Below the pieces are notes generated by a model that did not search any database, was not told the DNA's origin, and worked only from the letters and a program-made list of their open reading frames with translations. From Methanobacteriota archaeon (GTDB lineage Archaea; Altiarchaeota; Altiarchaeia; IMC4; QMZM01): a DNA stretch of 7,930 nucleotides. This document shows, piece by piece, positions 1-6,800 of the stretch (positions are counted from its first letter, which is position 1; the number at the start of each line of letters is the position of its first letter). The translations under genes and the position numbers were made by a program. Where the stretch lies: NCBI GenBank assembly GCA_021731385.1, contig JAKFXM010000123.1, forward strand, positions 1-7,930, written 5' to 3'.

Positions 1-1299
1 CTATGGAGTCAGCCTATGCCTGTCCCTCGGAAACAGGACAACTTCCCTTATGCTCAGATCCAACAACTGCATCATAACCCTCTCAATCCCTAATCCAAAG
101 CCGCCGTGGGGGGGCATTCCATACCTGAATGCATTAAGGTAAAATCCAAAATTTTCAGGATTTAGGTTGCATTCTTTTATTCTTTCAACCAACAGGTTGT
201 AATCATGAATTCTCTGTCCGCCTGAGGAGATCTCAACGCCCTTGTATTCCAGATCAAAAGACCTTGAATATTCACTGTCATGAGGCATGGTGTAAAATGG
301 CTTTATCCTCAGGGGGTATCTTGTAATAAAACACAGGCCTGAATTATACCTCTTCATTACTATATCGCCAAGAAATTTCTCACCTTCTGTATCAATATCT
401 GCACCCCACGGAACAACCTTCCCGTTTTCTTCGAGGAGTTTTAATGCCTTATCATATGTTATCTTTTTGATATCTCCTGGAACATTTATCTCTTTTTTAA
501 GAATATCCAATTCTGTTTTGCATTCCGCTGCAGATTTGATGATTGAAAGTATTAAACCCTCAAGAAATCCCATTACATCATTTTCATCCTTTATGAATGA
601 AATCTCAGCATCAATCGCAACAACCTCATTCAAGTGCCTTCTTGTATCATGTTCCTCTGCCCTGAAGTAGTTCGTAATCTCATAGACCCTGTCAAAGCCA
701 CTGGACATCATCATCTGCTTGTAAAGTTGCGGACTCTGGGCAAGATAAGCCTCTCTGTCAAAGTATGAAATCGGAAAAAGTTCAGTCCCTCCTTCACTTG
801 CACTTGCTATTATCTTTGGCGTATGAATTTCTATAAACCCGTTTTTCAGAAGAAATTCCCTGCCCGCGGAAAGAATTTTGCTCCTTATCTTGAATATCGC
901 CGCAATCTCCGGTTTTCTCAGGTCCATAAACCTGTTGTTCAGCCGCGTGTCAATATCTGCATCCACCTTTGCAGTTACATCTAAAGGCAATGGTGATCCA
1001 GATTTGCTTATTATGTCGATAGAAACCGGTGAAATTTCAACATTGTTCGGGGCCTTTTCATTTTTCCTTACAATCCCCTTTATGTCAACAACTGACTCTC
1101 TCGACACTTCATTAATCGTATTTAGAACTGACTGGTCGCAGGTTCCAGCCTTTGCCGTTATCTGGATAAATCCGCCGCGATCCCTTAGAATCAGGAATTT
1201 TAATTTCCCCATGTCTCTTATCTCATGGATCCATCCGCATAGACTGACGGATTTCCCATCTAAAGAAGGGGTTATCTCGTTAGAATATTGTGTTCTCAT
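1..1299 (-). CDS. aspS: Aspartyl-tRNA synthetase, archaeal type, probably non-discriminating
   Basis: This class II synthetase charges tRNA with aspartate in the cytoplasm. It is complete at 432 residues, the usual archaeal length; its TAG stop is the first three bases of the window. An N-terminal OB-fold anticodon-binding domain covers about residues 1-105. The catalytic domain follows, with motif 1 near 149-163, motif 2 (FRAEEHDTRRHLNE, 212-225) and motif 3 (GFGLGIERV, 400-408). The C-terminal end (LFPRDRHRLTP) is typical of archaeal AspRS. His25 and Pro84 stand where the Asn-excluding Thermococcus enzyme has Trp26 and Lys85. His and Pro at these sites are known marks of non-discriminating enzymes that also charge tRNA(Asn), so the asparagine route probably uses GatCAB; this last step is inference. 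The gene starts 12 nt after the KH gene stop, without a clear Shine-Dalgarno sequence, which suggests co-transcription. Confidence 0.96.
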   Translation of the reverse strand: MRTQYSNEITPSLDGKSVSLCGWIHEIRDMGKLKFLILRDRGGFIQITAKAGTCDQSVLNTINEVSRESVVDIKGIVRKNEKAPNNVEISPVSIDIISKSGSPLPLDVTAKVDADIDTRLNNRFMDLRKPEIAAIFKIRSKILSAGREFLLKNGFIEIHTPKIIASASEGGTELFPISYFDREAYLAQSPQLYKQMMMSSGFDRVYEITNYFRAEEHDTRRHLNEVVAIDAEISFIKDENDVMGFLEGLILSIIKSAAECKTELDILKKEINVPGDIKKITYDKALKLLEENGKVVPWGADIDTEGEKFLGDIVMKRYNSGLCFITRYPLRIKPFYTMPHDSEYSRSFDLEYKGVEISSGGQRIHDYNLLVERIKECNLNPENFGFYLNAFRYGMPPHGGFGLGIERVMMQLLDLSIREVVLFPRDRHRLTP

Positions 1300-1311
1300 T
1301 CTTAATTCTAT

Positions 1312-1800
1312 TCATTCAAATGTTATCTCAATTTTGTCATTGGTAACCGACTCTACTACTTTTTGAATTTCGTCGATGTCCATTCGCAGTTTCTTTTTGT
1401 CCTTTTTATCTATTCTAACCCTCTTGGTAATTTCCCCGTTTTGTTTGTAAACCGTATTTATTCCCAAAATCTTCGCAGGCGCAACAAAGTCATATATCGC
1501 ACTTTCCATATCCCCCGTCCCTATTACTCTTAATTGTTTTCCGAATTTATTTGAAAGTAGCCTTATGTTATCCCCGCCCTTTCCAATGATTTTGCCTATG
1601 TCATTCTTTGGAGCAAGAACTATTATAACCTTGTCAGTATCTATAGCCCCCTCAAATCCTATTTCACCCCCACCCACTTCATAAAGTGCCTTAGACAATT
1701 CTACATCTAACTTTGAAATCCTTCCTTCCTTCAATTTCAACTCGCATGCATTGCAGAGAACACCCGCCTTTGCACAAATATCACAGATTGGTAGTGTCAT
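1312..1800 (-). CDS. Zinc-ribbon plus KH-domain RNA-binding protein (NusA-like)
   Basis: This 162-residue protein probably binds RNA; its target is not known from sequence. The N-terminus has a small zinc-finger-like motif with Cys6, Cys9, Cys16 and Cys19 in two CxxC pairs. A KH domain follows, with the signature IIGKGGDNIRLL and GxxG loop at residues 73-76, the loop that contacts single-stranded RNA or DNA. A basic stretch (KKDKKKLR) near 132-139 precedes an acidic C-terminal tail. Related archaeal proteins are often annotated as NusA-like or KH-domain transcription elongation factors, but direct function is poorly established. It sits 12 nt upstream of aspS on the same strand. Its leader is AT-rich, has no evident Shine-Dalgarno sequence, and holds a tandem hairpin element starting 16 nt before the ATG. 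Confidence 0.88.
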   Translation of the reverse strand: MTLPICDICAKAGVLCNACELKLKEGRISKLDVELSKALYEVGGGEIGFEGAIDTDKVIIVLAPKNDIGKIIGKGGDNIRLLSNKFGKQLRVIGTGDMESAIYDFVAPAKILGINTVYKQNGEITKRVRIDKKDKKKLRMDIDEIQKVVESVTNDKIEITFE

Positions 1801-1816
1801 AATTCAAAATATTAAT

Positions 1817-1867
1817 ATGATTTTCCTTGGAAAATCATAGCTCAGATTTTTCTTCAGAAAAATCTGA
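1817..1867. repeat. Tandem double hairpin in the alba-KH intergenic gap
   Basis: Two perfect inverted repeats lie 3 nt apart. The first (1817-1838) pairs ATGATTTTCC with GGAAAATCAT, a 10-bp stem around TT. The second (1842-1867) pairs TCAGATTTTTC with GAAAAATCTGA, an 11-bp stem with a TTCA loop. On the minus (coding) strand the oligo-T tracts come before the hairpins, so they do not form a standard hairpin-then-T terminator for alba. A role in mRNA end protection, in the leader of the KH-aspS transcript, or as a dispersed palindromic element is possible. The layout resembles the pair inside ileS at 4952-5007. Confidence 0.8.
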
Positions 1868-1897
1868 TAAAAAAAATAACATAAAAAAAGAAATAAC
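1868..1897 (-). terminator. Oligo-T transcription terminator after alba
   Basis: Directly after the alba TAG, the transcribed minus strand reads two long T tracts: T7 at 1889-1883 and T8 at 1876-1869. Archaeal RNA polymerase is known to terminate at such oligo-T runs without needing a hairpin. The tracts are therefore a likely end for the DUF655-ferredoxin-alba transcript, possibly with read-through into the KH gene. Confidence 0.5.
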
Positions 1898-2173
1898 CTA
1901 TGTCTTTGATATTGTTATCTCTATTGCAGAGACCTTTACAGGGCCCTCATTTCCCTCCAACTCTTCAGTGGATATCCTTATATCCTTTGTCTGCGCATCT
2001 GTTACAAATCTCTGTCTTACAATTTCTGCGACATCAACAGCCCTGGAAATTGCCCTACCCCTTGCTTTTATAACAACATCACTTCTACCGTTGCTGAACT
2101 GTGTAATAACGGCCAATACATAATTCATTATATCCTTTTTCCCAATAAACACTATATTGTCGTTTTCGTCCAT
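1898..2173 (-). CDS. albA: Alba family DNA/RNA-binding chromatin protein
   Basis: Alba is a small dimeric archaeal protein that coats DNA and also binds RNA. This one is 91 residues, the normal size. The family core is plain: FIGKKDIMNYVLAVITQF near the N-terminus with the conserved Lys12-Lys13 pair (the lysine region acetylated in Sulfolobus Alba), then VVIKARGRAISRAVDVAEIVRQRF. The C-terminal strand region ends in VSAIEITISKT. I place the start at the ATG at 2173-2171. A perfect AGGTGAT Shine-Dalgarno (2184-2178) stands 4 nt before it, and the longer in-frame GTG start at 2182 would lie inside that site. The gene follows the ferredoxin by about 60 nt and is followed by oligo-T tracts. Confidence 0.95.
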   Translation of the reverse strand: MDENDNIVFIGKKDIMNYVLAVITQFSNGRSDVVIKARGRAISRAVDVAEIVRQRFVTDAQTKDIRISTEELEGNEGPVKVSAIEITISKT

Positions 2174-2177
2174 GGTA

Positions 2178-2184
2178 ATCACCT
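2178..2184 (-). promoter_or_regulatory. Shine-Dalgarno site that decides the alba start
   Basis: The minus strand reads AGGTGAT, complementary to the archaeal 16S rRNA 3' end, 4 nt before the ATG at 2173. The upstream in-frame GTG at 2182-2180 is part of this site and so is unlikely to be the start codon. Confidence 0.75.
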
Positions 2185-2232
2185 ATTTTCCTGCTTGGAA
2201 GGCACCCTTCAGCATTATTCTGAGATGTTTAG

Positions 2233-2418
2233 CTACTCGTTGACTGTTATTGCACCAACAGGACACGCAGTCTCGCATGCCCTGCACAAAACGCATTTTT
2301 CTGTGCTTCCAACTACTTTTGTTTTTTCGTTGACTATCTTATATAGACTAACGGGACAGGCATTTACGCATGCCCCGCACCCTATACATTTTTCAATATC
2401 TATACCTATCCTTACCAT
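2233..2418 (-). CDS. Small ferredoxin with two [4Fe-4S] clusters
   Basis: This 61-residue soluble electron carrier has both cluster motifs intact. Cys11, Cys14, Cys17 and Cys21 form CIGCGACVNACP. Cys42, Cys45, Cys48 and Cys52 form CVLCRACETACP. By the usual pattern of this fold, the fourth cysteine of each motif serves the other cluster. Length matches stand-alone archaeal 2[4Fe-4S] ferredoxins. The redox partner cannot be told: no oxidoreductase gene is nearby, and both neighbours are nucleic-acid-binding proteins. A strong GGAGGT (2429-2424) stands 5 nt before the ATG, and the gene begins 32 nt after the DUF655 stop, which indicates co-transcription with it. Confidence 0.95.
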   Translation of the reverse strand: MVRIGIDIEKCIGCGACVNACPVSLYKIVNEKTKVVGSTEKCVLCRACETACPVGAITVNE

Positions 2419-2423
2419 TTCTG

Positions 2424-2429
2424 ACCTCC
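2424..2429 (-). promoter_or_regulatory. Strong Shine-Dalgarno site of the ferredoxin gene
   Basis: The minus strand reads GGAGGT 5 nt upstream of the ferredoxin ATG. It is among the strongest ribosome binding sites in the window and supports both the chosen start and an internal position in an operon. Confidence 0.7.
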
Positions 2430-2450
2430 AAGATTTGTTATAATTGTGTT

Positions 2451-3023
2451 TTACTTAATAAAATCAACCTTGTCCTCAATGAGCAGTACAAAGAGCATAT
2501 ATTTACTTTTCCCCTGAAGTTCTTCTATTATCTTGTCTACGATGACCTTTACCGGGTCCGGAATGTTTTTTACCCTGCTGCGCATGTCCTCAAAATTCTT
2601 GAAAGGTTCCCTTTCCCGTTCATCTAATATATCCTGTCTGTGTCTCTTCCCTATTCTTGGCAAGCACTCAAGTTTGTGCTGTCTTGTACTTATTGTACCT
2701 GCAGTATTATAGAAATTTATAAAATAATCCTCTTTATCCTTTATTATATTCTCCAAAACAAATGCCAGTTCGCTTTTTGCAGTTGGTGTAAGCCACTCAT
2801 ACTTTATTCTGCGCTCTATATGATCAACCTTATCCCTTACGCCTTCACCTATATAAACCCGTTCCCCTAGTTCAAATGACATACCCCCTCTTGGGACTAT
2901 CTCAAGAAGCGAGAAATATATTTCACCGATTGCCTGCGCTATGGGCTTCCTCTTGTGTGGAGGAATTTCAGATTTACCTCTTGGGAGATAATCTATGACT
3001 CTTACATATTCGTCCTTTTTCAT
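2451..3023 (-). CDS. DUF655 family protein, probable RNA-binding
   Basis: This 190-residue protein belongs to the archaeal DUF655 family, recognised by the N-terminal DEYVRVIDYLPRGKS and the C-terminal core LECLPRIGKRHRQDILDERE. The N-terminal part (about 1-75) is likely a small beta-barrel, as in known family structures. The C-terminal part (about 115-180) has a helix-hairpin-helix element around LPRIGKRHRQDIL, suited to nucleic-acid backbone contact. Biochemical function is not established. The family is commonly found beside rpl21e and rpoF in archaea, exactly as here, which points to a role in translation or rRNA work; that is inference from context. The rRNA dimethyltransferase gene ksgA that often follows it is absent, and a ferredoxin gene takes that place. 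An 84-nt gap separates it from rpoF. Confidence 0.9.
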   Translation of the reverse strand: MKKDEYVRVIDYLPRGKSEIPPHKRKPIAQAIGEIYFSLLEIVPRGGMSFELGERVYIGEGVRDKVDHIERRIKYEWLTPTAKSELAFVLENIIKDKEDYFINFYNTAGTISTRQHKLECLPRIGKRHRQDILDEREREPFKNFEDMRSRVKNIPDPVKVIVDKIIEELQGKSKYMLFVLLIEDKVDFIK

Positions 3024-3107
3024 TTTATACGATAAAAACTGATAAGAATTCGGTAATATTCGATTTTTAATGATTTGATATGATAAATTAGAATTCAGAA
3101 CATTTAA
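3024..3107. other. AT-rich gap between rpoF and the DUF655 gene
   Basis: This 84-nt AT-rich gap is the longest inside the rpoF-DUF655-ferredoxin-alba stretch. No clear TATA box or Shine-Dalgarno precedes the DUF655 ATG. An imperfect direct repeat, TGATAAGAATTC (3040-3051) and TGATAA-ATTA-GAATTC (3081-3096), is the only structure seen. It may hold a promoter for DUF655, but none is convincing. Confidence 0.4.
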
Positions 3108-3446
3108 CTACCTATACTGGGCTATAACATCAAGCACCTTTTTTATATCCTCTTCCCCGTATTTGAACCTTTCCTTTGCGAATATCGCCCTGACATCGTC
3201 TACAGTTTCCGGAAGAAGATTGCATATAAATATAATCTGCTCCTCCGTAAGTTGAAGATCCAATTCACTCAATTTCTTTATAAGTTCTTCGGTATCCTTC
3301 AAACCAAGTTTTGCAGAACTCTGAGCATGCTCTAATGCGCGTCTCTGCTCATATAACATCTCTTTACCCTCCTCTGAATGTGCCTTTTCCTCTAGTATGC
3401 GCCTTACCTCTGCAAGAGATAGACTCCTCTCATCAATTATGTTCAT
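3108..3446 (-). CDS. rpoF: DNA-directed RNA polymerase subunit Rpb4/RpoF
   Basis: This subunit forms the polymerase stalk with Rpb7/RpoE and assists initiation and RNA binding. It is 112 residues, normal for archaeal RpoF. An N-terminal helical segment (SLAEVRRILEEKAH) precedes an HRDC-like helical domain, with LQLTEEQIIFICNLLPETVDDVRAIFAKER near 70-96 being the conserved core, and it ends close to DVIAQYR. The ATG shares one base with the TAA stop of rpl21e (TAATG), so the two genes are translationally coupled. A G-rich Shine-Dalgarno (GGGAGGGA) lies in the end of rpl21e. The partner gene rpoE is not in this window. Confidence 0.93.
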   Translation of the reverse strand: MNIIDERSLSLAEVRRILEEKAHSEEGKEMLYEQRRALEHAQSSAKLGLKDTEELIKKLSELDLQLTEEQIIFICNLLPETVDDVRAIFAKERFKYGEEDIKKVLDVIAQYR

Positions 3447-3775
3447 TATTCCCTCCCCCCGGAAGAATTATATGAAACTCCCTGGATTTTGCACTTTATG
3501 GGTATTAAATGCTCCGGTGTTATCAGCACCTTCTTTGTCTTGTCACCGTCCTTGATCCGGACATAATATGCCCTGCCCTGCGTGTTCAGTATTACGCCGC
3601 TTTTGCCTTGGAATCTGGGATGTGGTATCGCCCTGTACCTCGGGTTTATTGATATAGAAACAATATCGTTTTCCCCAAACTTCTGGAGATACCCTTTTAT
3701 ACCCACCTTACCTTTCTTTCTGACCTTAACCTTTAAATTTCTGGTTCCTCTCCTAAAACCGTGTGAGCCTTTCAT
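3446..3775 (-). CDS. rpl21e: Large-subunit ribosomal protein L21e
   Basis: This is the archaeal/eukaryotic large-subunit protein L21e, a basic SH3-like barrel that binds 23S rRNA. It has 109 residues. The family features are the basic N-terminus GFRRGTRNLKVKVRKKGK, the central INPRYRAIPHPRFQGKSGVIL (about 43-63) and the strand AYYVRIKDGDKTKKVLITPEHLIPIK. A short extra tail (about 15 residues, ending SSGGRE) follows the usual end; part of it encodes the ribosome binding site for rpoF. The ATG start agrees with the family N-terminus. The gene overlaps rpoF by one base and follows ileS by 79 nt. Confidence 0.94.
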   Translation of the reverse strand: MKGSHGFRRGTRNLKVKVRKKGKVGIKGYLQKFGENDIVSISINPRYRAIPHPRFQGKSGVILNTQGRAYYVRIKDGDKTKKVLITPEHLIPIKCKIQGVSYNSSGGRE

Positions 3776-3786
3776 TCTGGAATAAG

Positions 3787-3798
3787 TCTAAATTTATA
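3787..3798 (-). promoter_or_regulatory. Possible TATA box upstream of rpl21e
   Basis: The minus strand reads TATAAATTTAGA, a TATA-like element in the ileS-rpl21e gap. It ends 12 nt before the rpl21e ATG, closer than expected for a standard archaeal promoter, where the start site lies about 25 nt downstream. The assignment is tentative. Confidence 0.3.
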
Positions 3799-3810
3799 GG
3801 AATTGAGGCT

Positions 3811-3839
3811 TAAAAAACAAACCCTTTTCTTTTAGAAAA
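3811..3839 (-). terminator. Possible terminator after ileS
   Basis: On the minus strand just after the ileS TAA, a 6-bp stem pairs TTTTCT with AGAAAA around a 3-nt loop (3839-3825). It is followed by GGGTTTG and a T6 run (3817-3812). The order, hairpin then T tract, suits a terminator, although the stem is short and AT-rich. In archaea the T tract alone may be enough. Confidence 0.4.
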
Positions 3840-3854
3840 TCAATTCAATAAAAA

Positions 3855-6800
3855 TTAACTTTTACGGGGGTTGATTGAGATTGTCAGTTCGCTATCCTCA
3901 ATTTTCCAATCCCTTTTGAATCCTTCCCCATCACCAAAATTTATCATCCCTCTCGTTTCCTTTTCCACAAAGTTTTTATTCTCATTGATATAATTCTCAA
4001 ATTCTTTGTCGCATTTTATAAACACTTCAACCACCTCAAGTTCATTCAGATTCATTTCCTTCCTCATCTGTTGGATTCTCCTTATAACCTCACGGGCCAT
4101 GGCCTCTGAGATCAATTTTTCATCAAGTTTTGAGTCTATATAGACAACTCCAAATTCAAATCCCCTTGCTACAATATTCTCCGGGAGTTTCGTTTCGAAG
4201 ATGATGTCCTCCACCCTAAGAGTAACTTTGTCAATCCTGAATTCCCCTGTTTTCTCAATTTCCTCCTTTATTTTTGATGCATCACAGCCTTCAAGTTTCT
4301 TTATAATCCCTCCTGCATCACCCCTGAATTTTGGTCCAATCACCGGGAGATTTGGCCTTACTATTAGCTTTGTTTCTATGTCTTTTTTCTGGATTTTCTT
4401 TGCATTAGACATCTTCAGGATTATGGGTTCAATATCGCCAATATCCTGTTCCCCCTTCATGGCAATGATTACCCTTTGTATCGGCCATCTTAATTTTATC
4501 TTTGCATCCTGCCTCATAGAGAGAACACATTCTGTTATCTGCTGGGCGATAAGCATTTTTTTCTCTAATTCCTTGTTTATTGCATTTTCGTCACATTTTA
4601 GCCAATCAGATAGGTGAACACTTCTTTCATTTGTAAGTTTTCTATATATCCCTTCGGAGATATGCGGTGTTATCACAGCCATCAATCTTGAGAGCCCGGT
4701 AAGCACCATGTGGAGTGTATAATAAATCGAAATCTTTTTTGGGTTATCGCCTTCAATCCAGACCCTGTCCCTAACCAATTTTATATACCATCTGCTCAGT
4801 TCAAGGATAAAATCATAAATCGGCCTGCATACCGCATGGGGATGAACCCTATCCAGGCCATCTGTAACCTCTTTGACAAGGGAATTAAATCTTGAAAGCA
4901 GCCATTTGTCTTCGGGTTCAAATTTTATGTCATATTTTTTATTTATACAAGAAAAATTTTGCGGAGCAAAATTTTTGTGCCCAATTTGCCCAAAGGGCAA
5001 ATTCGGGTCAAAACCATCCAATCTCATGTATGTTTCAGCAAATGAATAGACATTCCAGAGGATATTGAGTGTCCTGTTTACTGCATCTATACCCTCCCAT
5101 GAAAACCTCAAGTCCTCCCAGGGAACAGTAGTCCATAAAACATAGAATCTGAAGACATCTGCGCCGTATTTCTCTATAACATCCTCTGTGGCAATTACAT
5201 TGCCCAGGGATTTGGACATCTTCCTGCCTTCTGAATCAAGCGCGAAGCCATGATATAGAACCTTTTTGTATGGAATCCTGTCAAACGCTATTACAGAACT
5301 AACTAAGAGGGAATAGAACCATCCCCTTGTCTGGTCACTACCCTCAGTTATAAAATCTGCAGGAAATAATTCCTCAAACCCCTCCTTATTTTGCGGATAC
5401 CTGAGATTAGCCCATGATGCAGAGCCAGAGTCAAGCCATACGTCCATAACATCCTTAACCCTGCTCATCTCCTTTCCGCATTTGCATTTTAGTTTTATCC
5501 CATCGATTGCGGGACGATGAATGTCCAATTCCTGGATTTCAAATTTAATTTTGGACTTCTCATACAATTCATTAATACTTCCGATTACCTCAATTTCCCC
5601 GCATTCGCACTGCCAAATAGGTAATGGGGTATTCCAGTATCTCTGCCTTGAGATGCACCAGTCTTTTGCTTCCTTTAGCCAGTTCTCAAATCTGCCCGAG
5701 CCTATCCAATCCGGAATCCATTCAATCTCCCTGTTTTTTTCTACAAGGTTATCACTTATCTTTGAGACAGCAAGGAACCACTGCTTCGTCATCCTTAAAA
5801 TCAATGGCGTCTTACAGCGCCAGCAGTGCGGATATCTGTGGGAGATTTTTTCCTCTCTGAACAATTTTTTGCTTTCTTTTAGATTTTCAATTATCCCAGG
5901 ATTTGCATCCCTGACATAAATTCCTTTATACGGTTCTATATCAAATCTTCCCGCTTCATCAACAGGCGACAATACCTGAAGATTGTTCCTCCTACCAACC
6001 GAGAAGTCTTCCTCACCATGACCCGGTGCGATATGGACGCAACCGGTGCCTTCATTGAGATTTACAAGTTCGGGAGCCGTAACAACCCTGTGCCGGATTT
6101 CTTTCTGGACCGGAATTTCTAATATTGGAAGATATTCGATATCCCTTAAGTCATCACCTTTGAATTCCTCCAGGATTTTATATTCTTTTTTCAGAATACC
6201 TAATCTCTCTTTAGAAAGAATAAGAACTTCATCCTCAACCTTTACCTTCGCATAATCAAATTCCGGATGAACCGCAATTGCAATATTGCTTGGGAGTGTC
6301 CATGGCGTTGTAGTCCAGATCAGGATGTATTCATTTTTTCCCTTTACCTTTACCTTGACATAAATTGATGGATCTGTAACCTCTTTGTATTCATCCCTGA
6401 CCTCGTAGCCAGCCATTGCAGTCTCGCATCTTGGGCACCAGTGAATAACCCTTTTGTCTGAATAAAGAAGATTCTTTTCATACGCTTTTTTTATCCCAAA
6501 CCAGACACTCTCCATGTAGTTTCTGTCGAGGGTCATATAGGGGTCATCCCAGTCCAACCAGACACCAAGTCTCTGTAACTGTTCACTCATCCTGTTCATG
6601 TTCCTGATTGCGAATTTCTTGCATTCGGATACAAAATTTGCAATACCGTATTCCTCAATCTCCTTTTTCGTCCTGGTACCAAGGACCTTTTCTTCAACCT
6701 TGACCTCTATCGGAAGACCGTGCATGTCCCAGCCAGCCCTTCTAAACACATCATAGCCCTGCATGGTCTTGTACCTTATCACCATATCCTTTATTGCGTG

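Noticed and set aside
878..1366. A 162-codon plus-strand open frame opposite aspS and the end of the KH gene
   Set aside because: It is antisense to two well-supported genes, has no recognisable domain, and is explained by the codon pattern of the true genes.
1801..1897. The double hairpin as a CRISPR or tRNA-like structure
   Set aside because: There are no repeated units with spacers, and no cloverleaf or conserved tRNA bases; the two stems are distinct in sequence.
2174..2182. Longer alba start at the GTG at 2182
   Set aside because: That GTG is part of the AGGTGAT ribosome binding site for the ATG at 2173, and the shorter protein fits family length.
2190..2232. Hairpin in the gap between ferredoxin and alba
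   Set aside because: Only a 4-bp stem (TTCC/GGAA) can be formed, which is not above chance.
4201..4617. A 138-codon plus-strand open frame opposite the C-terminal part of ileS
   Set aside because: The hydrophobic, Ser/Phe-rich product is typical of an antisense shadow, and no ribosome binding site or promoter precedes it.
5521..5919. A 132-codon plus-strand open frame opposite the middle of ileS
   Set aside because: It lies wholly inside the complete and well-conserved ileS and has no family features.
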